64,000 bases of DNA from Spirosoma aureum (GTDB lineage: Bacteria; Bacteroidota; Bacteroidia; Cytophagales; Spirosomataceae). Position numbers and translations under genes: made by a program. The stretch covers positions 766,501-830,500 of the forward strand of contig NZ_CP050063.1 in NCBI RefSeq assembly GCF_011604685.1. Direction: 5' to 3'. This document shows positions 8,585-18,000 of the stretch, piece by piece. The notes under the pieces are model-generated. The model was not told where the DNA came from and made no database searches. It worked only from the letters and a program-made list of their open reading frames with translations. Positions within the stretch are counted from its first letter, which is position 1. Every line of letters starts with the position of its first letter.

Positions 8585-9325
8585 CTACGTTCCGGTAGGC
8601 CCAAACCGCTCGGTTCGGATTTTCGTGGATGGTAACCCCAAATCGGATAACGTATTCGCCACCTGCTCGACTAATAAGGTTGGCCCACAAACGAAACCGT
8701 TGGGGTGAGACGCAAAGCGCTTCAGCACATCAGTCAGCATCGCCTGATCAACCCGACGCTGATAACCTGTCCAGCCGGGTGGAGCCTTCCGGGTAAATGT
8801 AAGAATCAGCTCAAACTGGGAATCCTGTTTCGCCAATTGTTCCAGCTCATCCCGATAAATGGCATCGTCGGCCGTCCGAACGCTAAACAGTAATGTGGTT
8901 GGATTGGCAGCGCCGATTTTAGCCCGATGTCGAAGCATGGCCATCAGGGGTACTACTCCGGAGCCACCAGCAATCAACAACAGCGGTTCATTAGCCATGT
9001 TATCCTTCCAGACAAAATAGCCACCGATAGGCCCCCGAACTTCCAGTGGATCGCCAGGTTCGATTCCCTCGTGAAGGTAGGATGACACTTCGCCATCCTC
9101 AATCAATTCAACGGTAAGGTCGATTTCGCCGGTTTTTTCGGGGGGCGATGCGATCGAATAGCTCCGTTCGGCCTGATAGCCATCCTCGGCCGTTAGCCGA
9201 AGATCATAGTGCTGGCCTGGCAGATGTGGTATCCACTGAGGTAAGTGCAGGGTAAAGGTTTTTACATGGGGCGTCTCCTGCACAATGGCCTTTACCCGTG
9301 CAATCTGCCACTGAATCTTTTCCAT
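8585..9325 (-). CDS. FAD-binding ferredoxin-reductase-type oxidoreductase
   Basis: A 246-residue flavoprotein of the ferredoxin-NADP reductase superfamily. The N-terminal beta-barrel has the FAD motif RSYSIAS at about residue 55, preceded by PGQHYDLRL. The NAD(P) domain has GGSGVVPLMAML at about residue 119 and the closing CGPTLLVEQVANTL. No 2Fe-2S domain follows, so it is the short form that passes electrons between NAD(P)H and a separate partner. It starts 18 bases after the molybdoenzyme gene and is followed by the DUF6510 gene, so it is probably the reductase of a cytoplasmic molybdoenzyme. That partnership is inferred from the gene order. Confidence 0.88.
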   Translation of the reverse strand: MEKIQWQIARVKAIVQETPHVKTFTLHLPQWIPHLPGQHYDLRLTAEDGYQAERSYSIASPPEKTGEIDLTVELIEDGEVSSYLHEGIEPGDPLEVRGPIGGYFVWKDNMANEPLLLIAGGSGVVPLMAMLRHRAKIGAANPTTLLFSVRTADDAIYRDELEQLAKQDSQFELILTFTRKAPPGWTGYQRRVDQAMLTDVLKRFASHPNGFVCGPTLLVEQVANTLSDLGLPSTKIRTERFGPTGT

Positions 9326-9343
9326 ACAATTTAGTGAACGAGC

Positions 9344-9958
9344 TCAATCATCGCTGCGATACCGTTGCTCTTTCCAGGGGTCGCCATACATGCTGTAGCC
9401 ACCGCGCTCCCAGAAACCCGGCTTATCACCTTCCATGAACCGTAATCCTTTAATCCATTTGGCACTTTTCCAGAAATACAGATGCGGGATGACCAATCGG
9501 GCAGGACCTCCATGTTCGGGAGCCAGCGGTTGTCCTTCAAAGCGTAAGCCAACAAATGCCTTTCCATGGCGAAGGTCGTCGAGCGGAATATTGGTCGTGT
9601 AATCGCCGTAGGAGTACGCCATCACGTGGCTGGCTTCCGGCTTCAGATTAACATGTTCGAGTAGCGTATCGATGCTAACACCCTCCCAATGCGTATCCAG
9701 TTTCGACCATTTCGTCACGCAGTGAATGTCGTTGGTAAATGATTGCTGGGGAAGCGCATTGAATTGCTCCCACGACCATTGAATCGGCGTTTCGATCAGG
9801 CCCTCCAGCGCAAACGACCAGGTAGTGAGCGGAATACGCGGTGTTGGCCCGGCAGTTAGTACCGGAAAGTCGCGGGTTTCGTATTGCCCCGGCGGAATTC
9901 GTTCACTGGACACCGACTCGCGTTTTCGCCCGAAGCCTTTGTTGAAGAATGAAGCCAT
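9344..9958 (-). CDS. Sulfite-oxidase-like molybdopterin oxidoreductase
   Basis: A 204-residue protein with the oxidoreductase molybdopterin-binding fold of the sulfite oxidase/YuiH/MsrP group. The molybdenum-ligand cysteine is in NDIHCVTKWSKLDTHWEGV at about residue 77-95, and the C-terminal half has GGPARLVIPHLYFWKSAKW. There is no Tat signal, unlike MsrP, so it should act in the cytoplasm. The dimerisation domain of eukaryotic sulfite oxidase is absent. Family members of this length are usually intact. It leads a tight operon with an FNR-type reductase and a DUF6510 protein. The substrate is not known; sulfite, sulfoxides and N-hydroxylated compounds are all possible. The fold call is strong. 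Confidence 0.88.
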   Translation of the reverse strand: MASFFNKGFGRKRESVSSERIPPGQYETRDFPVLTAGPTPRIPLTTWSFALEGLIETPIQWSWEQFNALPQQSFTNDIHCVTKWSKLDTHWEGVSIDTLLEHVNLKPEASHVMAYSYGDYTTNIPLDDLRHGKAFVGLRFEGQPLAPEHGGPARLVIPHLYFWKSAKWIKGLRFMEGDKPGFWERGGYSMYGDPWKEQRYRSDD

Positions 9959-10054
9959 GATTGAGATCGTTTATGGTTTTACAAGGTAATTCGTTTGGCA
10001 TGTATAAGCAATATCAACGCATGGTTGATTGCCGAAACACGACTTAAATACCTG

Positions 10055-10357
10055 TTAATGATCTAATTGTTCATAGAAGATCAATCTATTCTGCAATTGC
10101 GTCAATTGGCTCTGTAAACTTTCCACCCGTTCTAGCAGATCGCTCACAATATCCAGGTCATCAGGGTGAATATCGAGATCCTGGTGTAGCCGGACTAGTT
10201 TTTCCAGCCTGCCCAGTTGAGTTGGTTCCAGATAGATTGTCTGTTCAATCGTAATGATTTCGACCAGGCCCTGCTGTTCCAGTAAGTGAACAAACGAAAC
10301 TTCAATATGGTGATGCACGCAGAATTCCGTGACGGAAATTAGGTTGTTGGGTTGCAT
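10055..10357 (-). CDS. cbpM: Chaperone modulator CbpM-like
   Basis: A 100-residue protein resembling CbpM, the MerR-like modulator that binds the J domain of CbpA and holds it back. It begins NLISVTEFCVHHHIEVSFV, then LEQQGLVEI, followed by IYLEPTQLGRLEKLVRLHQDLDI and a C-terminal coiled coil (RVESLQSQLTQLQNRLIF). I choose ATG 10357 because family members begin a few residues before the VTEFC segment; an in-frame start at 10408 would add 17 residues. It follows the cbpA gene on the same strand, as in most genomes with this pair, which supports the call. Confidence 0.85.
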   Translation of the reverse strand: MQPNNLISVTEFCVHHHIEVSFVHLLEQQGLVEIITIEQTIYLEPTQLGRLEKLVRLHQDLDIHPDDLDIVSDLLERVESLQSQLTQLQNRLIFYEQLDH

Positions 10358-10435
10358 AGGAAAACGGTTTTTCAGCTTTCGGTATAGGGCTGTGGGATTT
10401 TCATACAATTGACAATCCTATTACGAAAACTCATT

Positions 10436-11344
10436 TTACAGGCTGGCTAATTTTCGGAATAGTTCTTTTTGTTCATCCGTCAGGTTTGTGGGCAGTTTTA
10501 TCTGCCACTGAACATATAGGTCGCCGAATATCCCATCTTGCTTGTAAACGGGAAATCCTTTACCCTTCAACCTGACTTTGGCGCCATTCTGCGTTTCGGT
10601 TGGCACGGTCACCTTCACTTTCCCGTCCAGCGTTTCAATAATTTTCTCGCCACCTAACAGGGCAGTATACAGATCAATTTCTTCATTGACGTATAGGTCA
10701 CTGCCCTTGCGTTTGTATCGGCTATCCTCGGTAATCACAAACGTAATATAGAGGTCGCCATTAGGACCACCGTTAACGCCCGGTGCCCCGTAGCCAGCCA
10801 GTTTTATTTTCTGGCCATTTTCGATCCCCGCAGGAACGGTAATGCGAATGTTTTTTTCGTTTACTGTCAGCGTCTGTTTATGCGTTGTATAGGCATCGCG
10901 TAGGCTAAGGTGCAGGTCGGCCTGGTAGTCCTGCCCACGAAAATTTGCCTGTCGTCTACCCGCTCCTGGGCCGCCTTCCTGCCCAAACAGTGACGATAAA
11001 AAGTCAGAAAAATCGGCTCCACCGAAACCGCCCGAGAAATCATAGTCTTCTCCGACTCCACCTTGCGTGTATTGCTGACGTGCTTGCTGTTGGCGTCTGG
11101 CTTCTTCAAACTGTTCGGCGTGTTGCCAGTCTTTCCCGTATTGATCGTATTTTTTACGATTTTCCGGATTACCCAGAACCTCATTCGCTTCGTTGATTTG
11201 CTGAAACTTTTTATTGGCTTCTGCATCGTTCGGGTTCAGGTCCGGGTGATGCTTTCTGGCTAGTTTCCGGTACGCTTTCTTGATATCGTCCTCCGACGCC
11301 GTTTTGGGAATGCCCAGGACGCTGTAATAATCGATAAAGTCCAT
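10436..11344 (-). CDS. cbpA: DnaJ-type co-chaperone CbpA
   Basis: A 302-residue J-domain protein. The J domain fills residues 1-70 with the HPD tripeptide in ARKHHPDLNPND. A glycine- and phenylalanine-rich linker follows (GGFGGADFSDFLSSLFG). Two C-terminal substrate-binding beta-domains follow with ITVPAGIENGQKIKLAGYG and VTVPTETQNGAKVRLKGKG. There is no cysteine-rich zinc domain, which separates CbpA from DnaJ proper. It stimulates DnaK ATPase and probably delivers misfolded proteins to it. The gene is followed by cbpM on the same strand. A 125-base spacer separates it from the lipoprotein gene upstream, so it likely has its own promoter. Confidence 0.93.
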   Translation of the reverse strand: MDFIDYYSVLGIPKTASEDDIKKAYRKLARKHHPDLNPNDAEANKKFQQINEANEVLGNPENRKKYDQYGKDWQHAEQFEEARRQQQARQQYTQGGVGEDYDFSGGFGGADFSDFLSSLFGQEGGPGAGRRQANFRGQDYQADLHLSLRDAYTTHKQTLTVNEKNIRITVPAGIENGQKIKLAGYGAPGVNGGPNGDLYITFVITEDSRYKRKGSDLYVNEEIDLYTALLGGEKIIETLDGKVKVTVPTETQNGAKVRLKGKGFPVYKQDGIFGDLYVQWQIKLPTNLTDEQKELFRKLASL

Positions 11345-11469
11345 GTTATGTTGAGGGTGGGATGTTGATTCCTAATCAACCCAATAAACACAGAAATGGT
11401 AGGGAAGGTTGTGGTGAGAAAATAAAGTATCCCGTTTTTACTGGTCAGATAATCAGGGTGGCTTACAGG

Positions 11470-13014
11470 TTATGGAGTACGGGTATTTTCCAGCACAATC
11501 AATGGCAGATAGCCGTTCCAATTAGGTTTAAAGCCAACTTCATTCAGAAATCCCTGTGAATAATTCCCTAACACTATGTCAAGATCTCCGTCGTGATCCC
11601 AGTCGTTTACGTCCATGCAGATCCAGCGGCCATACTTACTCACCGGAACCGCATGGGGAAGAAACTGAGCGGTTTTTTGTTGCTCAAAATAGATGAATGT
11701 TTCGGCAGGATTGTTTTTTAAATCGGCGAAGAAAGCAATCGTTGCCATGTCCAGATCGCCATCGTTGTCATAGTCGGCAGCGATGGCTTTTGTGCAGCCG
11801 TTGATGGGATAAAAATAGGTTTGTTTGTACTGATTGTTGCCTTGGTTCGTGAAGAGGTAAACCCCGTGAAAGGGCTTAAAAATTCGGGAATAATCGCTGT
11901 TGTCGCCACAGGTATACAGAATATCCAATTGACCATCCCGATTAAAATCGATCAGCTGAAAGCTGGTTGACCCGTAGACAGGCGGAAACTTAAGTATGTT
12001 TTGTTCCGAGAAGCCACCTTTTCGGTCATTCGTAAATAACCAGATCCCTTCGTCGGCATGAGCGAACAATGCCATAAAATCCAGCCAGCCATCCTGGTTG
12101 AAATCACCCGTAATGATCTGGGTTGCACCGGGTACTTCCCTGATGACAACCTTGTCGAACTGGTGGTCGGGGCGTTGTTTGAGTTGGTACAAGCCACCTG
12201 AATTGTGCCCGAAGCCACAAACAAGCCAGTCCGTCAGACCATCGTGATTGAAGTCGCCCGGTGTTGACTGAATAGGTCTGGGGAGTTGATTGGCGAGTGA
12301 AGTTGGTGAAGTCGTTGTCGCTTTGCCGAGCGTAACGTCCAGGATCTCACCCATCGGCCGATCAACCGCCCGCATCGTTCCCAGGCAGGTAAGTACCGCA
12401 TGATGAGAGCCCGTTTTATCGGTACTAAAACTCGCCTGAACAGCAGGAGAGGGCAATGTGCGAACAAGGGATGATTTTAATGACGAATTCCATTGATAAA
12501 GCCCGGCACTGGTTTCATTGCTGGAGTAAATCTGTTGGCTGGCCGAATCAATAGCAACCATCGTTGTCGTGGCTATTTCCGCTCTGATTTCAGCGGGTTT
12601 GACCAGTTTGAAAATTGACCAGTCACTGACTAACGGAACTGGCGGTGTCGCTTTTTTAGGTTTCTCGGGGGCTAATTTTTCATAATAAGCGACAAGATTA
12701 GTCCAGTCGTCGAGCGATATTGTGGCATTCGGTGCCTGATAATAATGGGTCTTTTGCCAGACCTCCAGCCCTAGTTTGGGAGCCATTGCTGGCAGTACCC
12801 GTTTGCTCCAGGTTTCTTTGTTAAGGGCATCGGGCCAAACGGGTAAATGACAGGTGCTGCAATACTGCTGGACTAGTTTTTCGCCGTTTGTAGCCGGTGT
12901 TTTCTGGGTAGTCGTTGACGAATCGCTGCCGGATTGGCAACTGACAGCGACAAGACCGACCCCCGCCAGTGCAACCAACCAACTATAATAAACGAGAAAA
13001 GATAGTCTTTGCAT
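11470..13014 (-). CDS. Haem-c / VCBS (FG-GAP) repeat lipoprotein
   Basis: A 514-residue predicted lipoprotein. The signal ends in the lipobox VAVSC at about residue 26. Residues 40-110 hold one cytochrome c-like site, YCSTCHLP, with a candidate methionine ligand in LPAMAPKLG. The rest is a seven-blade-like set of FG-GAP/VCBS repeats seen as GDFNHDGLTDWLVCGFG, GDFNQDGWLDFMALF, IDFNRDGQLDILYTCG, ADYDNDGDLDMATI and NDWDHDGDLDIVLGN, each with a calcium-binding DxDxDG pattern. It lies 173 bases after the SusD gene on the same strand. A single-haem lipoprotein beside a SusC/SusD pair may serve the same substrate, but this is inference. No enzymatic motif is seen. Confidence 0.85.
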   Translation of the reverse strand: MQRLSFLVYYSWLVALAGVGLVAVSCQSGSDSSTTTQKTPATNGEKLVQQYCSTCHLPVWPDALNKETWSKRVLPAMAPKLGLEVWQKTHYYQAPNATISLDDWTNLVAYYEKLAPEKPKKATPPVPLVSDWSIFKLVKPAEIRAEIATTTMVAIDSASQQIYSSNETSAGLYQWNSSLKSSLVRTLPSPAVQASFSTDKTGSHHAVLTCLGTMRAVDRPMGEILDVTLGKATTTSPTSLANQLPRPIQSTPGDFNHDGLTDWLVCGFGHNSGGLYQLKQRPDHQFDKVVIREVPGATQIITGDFNQDGWLDFMALFAHADEGIWLFTNDRKGGFSEQNILKFPPVYGSTSFQLIDFNRDGQLDILYTCGDNSDYSRIFKPFHGVYLFTNQGNNQYKQTYFYPINGCTKAIAADYDNDGDLDMATIAFFADLKNNPAETFIYFEQQKTAQFLPHAVPVSKYGRWICMDVNDWDHDGDLDIVLGNYSQGFLNEVGFKPNWNGYLPLIVLENTRTP

Positions 13015-13187
13015 TTGATTGAGTTTAACCGGGTATAAACAAAAAGGGGCAGCACAAAGACTGCCCTCTTTCTGATGATAAAGGTTTCACACAGATGTAC
13101 GCGAATGAGAAGCCAATTGACGCAGAAAATGAAATACTACGGCCAGAATCGGCATTTTATCGACGAACATCTGCGTGAAATCTGCCA

Positions 13188-14996
13188 TTAATTATAACCC
13201 GGATTCTGCGTTAGAGACGACTTGCCGCTGGATGTGCTCAGATCGATTTGCCGCTGTGGAATCGGGTAGTAGTCATTCTTTCCGGCCGTAAAATGACCAC
13301 CCCGAATATCCGTTGTTACGGTGCTTTCGTAGGTAAAGAACGCATTCAGGGTTGTTTCGGCGGTTCCCCAGCGAACCAGATCGAAAAACCGGTGCCCTTC
13401 TGTGGCTAACTCCAGTTTACGTTCAAAGTAAATCGCTTTCAAGGCACCGTCTTTGCCCAACCCCGCGAATTTACCCGCCGGATAAACCGCAATCTTGTAA
13501 TTGGCCGCAGGGGTCGTTGAATAGCCCGAAAGTGGGGCCGCATCATTGGCATACTTATACACGAAGTTGACCGGATTAGCCGCCCGCGCGCGTACCAGAT
13601 TGACATAGGTTTGAGCCTGCTCGAAATTGCCTAACTGCGCTTCTGTTTCAGCCGCCATGAGCAGCACATCGGCAAAACGGATTACATTCAGGTTAATGGC
13701 CGTTCCGGGTGCCCACGAATGGTTATCCGCGTACTGATCCTGCGTTGCCTGCATGTAAATATTTTTCTTCGGGGAATAAGGACCCGCGTAAGTCTGTCCT
13801 GGGCTCCGGATCCAGTCGGCACCGGGATGGTTCCCCCAATCCAGATACGGAATGCCCCGACGGCCAATGGTCCAGTCGATCCGGGGGTCTAATGTACCGG
13901 CATCCGGTGTAAACGGCTGATTCGAGGCAACGCCCTGATCGTTCTTTACGGGGTGACTGTTGTAATCATCCACATACGGTAGTCCGGTAGCATCGGTCCG
14001 GTATGAGTTGGCTAAATCCTGCGACGGCTGGAAGAAACCACAGCAGCGGAACGGACTATTGCCGTATGGGAAGTTTAGCATATCGCCCTGATTGGCATTG
14101 GCGATTGTACCCGTTCCGTCGTTGGCTACCATTTGAATGGCGAATACCGATTCTGAATTATTTTCCGTAGCCGCATCGAAATTGTCGTGATACTTGGTCA
14201 CCAGCGCATATTTCAGACCGTTGCTGGTAACGCCTGAGCTAATGACCTGATCGAATAGTGCCTTGGCTTCGGCGAATTTATGCTCGTACAGATAAGCTTT
14301 TGCGAGATAGGTTGCCGCGGCCCATTTGTTGACCCGGCCTACATCCGACTGCGTAGCGGGCAGATTGTCCATCGCATATTTGAAATCAGCCTCAATTTTC
14401 GGCCAAACATCCTCCGTATTCGCCTGAGAGCTGGCTGAGGCTGTTTCCACGGTTTCATCAATCCAGGGCACCTTATTCCACATCTTCTTTAATTCGAAGT
14501 AATAGTGGCCCCGCAGGAAACGGGCCTGAGCCGAAAAACTGGCACGGTCTGCATCGGTAACATCTTTCGCCTGGGCAAGCAAACGCAGGGTCGAGTTCGT
14601 GCGGTTAACACCCTCGTAGACAGTACGCCATTTTCCGTTAAAGAACCCATTGCTGGCATCAGCAGTGAACTTGGCAATGGCATCAACGGCTGGCTGGTCA
14701 CTACCATCACTCCCTTTATGGGCCTCGCCACCGGCAATGCTGCCGTAAGTCCAGTTACTGGGAGAGGCTTGCCAGGCATCGGAGCCGCTCAGGTTTTGAG
14801 CGGAAGAGTTGACATATTGCTGACCATCCAGTGCTGCGTAAGCACCGGTCAGGAGGGCATCAACGCCACTGCGGGTAGCTAACGTCTGGTCACTCAAGGC
14901 GCCCTGAGCCGGTATTTCGAGACTTTTCTGGCAGGAGTCAAATGTCAATCCGACGGCCGTGACTGCCAGGACTGCTATATATTGTGGTATTTTCAT
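13188..14996 (-). CDS. SusD/RagB-family nutrient-binding lipoprotein
   Basis: A 602-residue outer-surface lipoprotein that caps a SusC channel and binds the substrate. A signal peptide ends in the lipobox FDSC near residue 22, followed by QKSLEIPAQG. Typical SusD features follow: LTGAYAALDG, the tetratricopeptide region with ARFLRGHYYFELKKMWNKVPW, and near the C-terminus NVIRFADVLLMAAETEAQLGN and ERKLELATEGHRFFDLVRWG. The closing YYPIPQRQIDLS and NPGYN complete the SusD C-terminal domain. It starts 21 bases after the SusC gene and is clearly co-transcribed. Substrate is unknown, since no glycoside hydrolase lies close by. Confidence 0.96.
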   Translation of the reverse strand: MKIPQYIAVLAVTAVGLTFDSCQKSLEIPAQGALSDQTLATRSGVDALLTGAYAALDGQQYVNSSAQNLSGSDAWQASPSNWTYGSIAGGEAHKGSDGSDQPAVDAIAKFTADASNGFFNGKWRTVYEGVNRTNSTLRLLAQAKDVTDADRASFSAQARFLRGHYYFELKKMWNKVPWIDETVETASASSQANTEDVWPKIEADFKYAMDNLPATQSDVGRVNKWAAATYLAKAYLYEHKFAEAKALFDQVISSGVTSNGLKYALVTKYHDNFDAATENNSESVFAIQMVANDGTGTIANANQGDMLNFPYGNSPFRCCGFFQPSQDLANSYRTDATGLPYVDDYNSHPVKNDQGVASNQPFTPDAGTLDPRIDWTIGRRGIPYLDWGNHPGADWIRSPGQTYAGPYSPKKNIYMQATQDQYADNHSWAPGTAINLNVIRFADVLLMAAETEAQLGNFEQAQTYVNLVRARAANPVNFVYKYANDAAPLSGYSTTPAANYKIAVYPAGKFAGLGKDGALKAIYFERKLELATEGHRFFDLVRWGTAETTLNAFFTYESTVTTDIRGGHFTAGKNDYYPIPQRQIDLSTSSGKSSLTQNPGYN

Positions 14997-15017
14997 CGTG
15001 TATCAGGTTAATAAGAA

Positions 15018-18000
15018 TTAGAACGTCACATTCAGGCCAAACAGGAACTGCCGCTGGTTCGGGTAAACCCCTTCGTCGATACCAAATGACGTGGTGTTCG
15101 AGAAAGACTGATTTAAGCTGCCACCTGAACTGTTGTTGGTATTGGCTGTCGTACCAATTTCCGGGTCCAGACCTGAGTATTTCGTGATCGTGAACAGGTT
15201 CGCCGACTGTACATAGACCCGCAGACGCTCGATACCCAGTTTCTTGAGCGTATTGGCTGGCAGCGTATAGCCAATCTGTGCGTTCTTAGCCCGGAGGTAA
15301 GACCCATTCTCGACGAAATAGGAGTTGGGAATGTTCGCCGAACTAAATGAGCCAACCGTTTCCTGAATGGGTGCTTTGGCGTTATGATTTTCGGGTGTCC
15401 AGGAATCATACAAAGCGGTTCTGCTCTTTGCGCCCTGGAAGTTTGCGTTGAAGTCGGTCCACCAGCGTACGTTGTTCCAGATATCGTTGCCCTGTGTTCC
15501 GTAGAAGAAGATGCTAAAGTCAAACTTCTTGTAGGTAGCTCCCAGGTTCAGGCCGTAGCTGAACTTCGGATTCGGATTCCCCAGATAAGTCCGGTCGGCA
15601 TCGGTAATCTGCCCATCACCGTTAATGTCGGCATACCGGAAACGACCAACGGCCACGTCACTTTGGTAAACTGCTCCGGGATTCCCGGTCGCTTGCTGAG
15701 CCTGGGCGTTGGCGGTATTGATTTCTTCCTGCGAATTCCAGAATCCTGCGGTCTTATACCCAAAGAACTGACCAATTGAATGGCCAACCGCATTTCGAAC
15801 AATGTAGCTACCGTTGAACCGACGACCTTCCTGATCGAAATAGTCGATTCCTTCAGCCAGCGAAACGATCTTGTTGTTGTACGTAGTGAACGTCAGTGTC
15901 GCGTTCAGTTTCAGATCGTTTGTGATGTTAAAGTTGCTGGATGCGGCAATGTCGAGGCCCTGGTTCCGCATTTTGGCAACGTTAACGGCAGGAGCTGTTC
16001 CTAAACCAGCCGTACCGGCCAGTTCGAGCGTATACAACAGGTCGCGAACTTCTTTGTGGTAGTAATCGACGGTCAGGTCGAGCTTGCCTTTCCACAGGCT
16101 GGCGTCAAAACCAATGTTGGCATTGATATTCTTTTCCCACTTCGCGTCGGGGTTGCCAATGCGTGTCCGCTGGAAACCGAGTGTGTTGGCCGAATTGGAT
16201 CCGTTGATGGAATAATAAGAAGATGTACGGTCGCCACCGTATGTTGTGTACGCATTGGCTGGATCAACGTTCAACTGGTTGCCCATTACACCGTAACCAC
16301 CCCGAATTTTCAGATCATTCAGCCAGGTCAGGCCACCCATGAAACTTTCCTGCGAAATCCGCCAGCCCGCGCTCACTGCCGGGAACCAGCCATATTGATT
16401 GTTCAGAAAGCGGGAAGACCCATCACGACGAATGGTAGCTCCAAACAGGTATTTGTCCTTTAAGGAATAATCGACCCGGCCAATCAGCGAGAACAAGGCA
16501 TCAGCATAACGGTTGCTGTAGTTCGTTGGTGTGCCCGAACCTGTTGAGAGATTGGTAAAATTCGGGTCGAAGGAAAAATAACTCTGCGTTGTTCCACCTA
16601 CGTTGCGCCCCTGATTCTGGTACGCTTCCGTACCGACCAGTACTTTCAGATCGTGCGTGTTGTTGAAGTTGTGCTGGTATTGCACCGTATTGGTCCAGGT
16701 CCAATTCGACCCATTAAACGTATTTTCTGTATACGAATTGGTCGTTGTATTCTCCTGATTCTCATAGGTAGGGTAGGTGAAGGAGTGGTAATTTCCCATG
16801 AACAACTCGCCACCAAAGCTGGTGCGGGCAGTGAAATCTTTCAGGAAGTCAATCTCGGCGTACATATTGCCGAAAAGCCGGTTGCTTAAGCCCCGGTTGT
16901 TCGCTGTCCGCTGTTGAACCGCCACCGGGTTATTGGCATTGCCCAATCCCTGACCATAGCCACCCGCATAATTTCCCATGATATCGTAGACTGGGATAAT
17001 AGGCTGCTCACGAAAGGCCATCCCAATGGCACTTCCTTCTGTAAGCGCATTGATACGGGGGTTATCGGACACCGAAAAGGCAAGGTTTTCGCCTACCCGA
17101 ATGTTCTCCCGAATGTTATACTGGCTGTTCGAACGGATCGTATATCGCTTTAGATAGGTGTTGATCAGCGTTCCCTGTTGATTGAAGTAGTTGAAGGAAA
17201 ACAGGTAATTTCCCTGCGGTCCACCACCACTAACGGCCAGGTTGTGGCTCATAATCGGGGCTGACTTGAAAATCTCATGGAACCAGTCCGTTCCCGCCTT
17301 ATTCGCTCGTGTAATCCGGTTGAAGGCGTTATACTGAGCTGCGTCGTTGTAGGTTGGGTTCACATTGTAGAGCGAAGGGTTGACCGAAGGATCACCTTCT
17401 TTAACTCCCTGCGGGGCAATGTAATCGGGCAATACAGGCGTCATTCCACTGCCATACAGCGGATCATTGATCGGCGTGTTTGGGTTGGCATTGCGTAAAG
17501 CATTAAACTTCAGTTGGGCCGTTTCCTGTGGATTCAAAAGATCCCATACGTTGCCACTTTTGGGAACCTGTACGCCATAATAGGCATCATACTGCACTTT
17601 TACCTTACCTGTTCCGCGCCGGGTCGTGATGATTATAACCCCGTTGGCCGCCCGTGAACCGTAAATTGAAGCCGAACCGGCATCTTTCAAGACCTGCATC
17701 GAGGCAACGTCGTTGGGATTGATGTCGTTGATGTTTTGCGTTGGTACGCCATCGACAACATAAAGCGGCTGATTATTGCCGAACGTATTCAGGCCCCGGA
17801 TGCGAACCTGTGGTGCTTCGCCCGGCTGACCAGAACCCAATACGGTAACTCCGGAAGCCCGGCCCTGCAACTGATTGGTAATCTGCGAGGTAGGCTGTTG
17901 CTGAAGTTCAGAAACGTTAACGACGGCAACGGCACCCGTCAGGTCTTTCTTGCGCTGGGTGCCATACCCAACAACGACCACTTCACTCAGTGACTTTACA

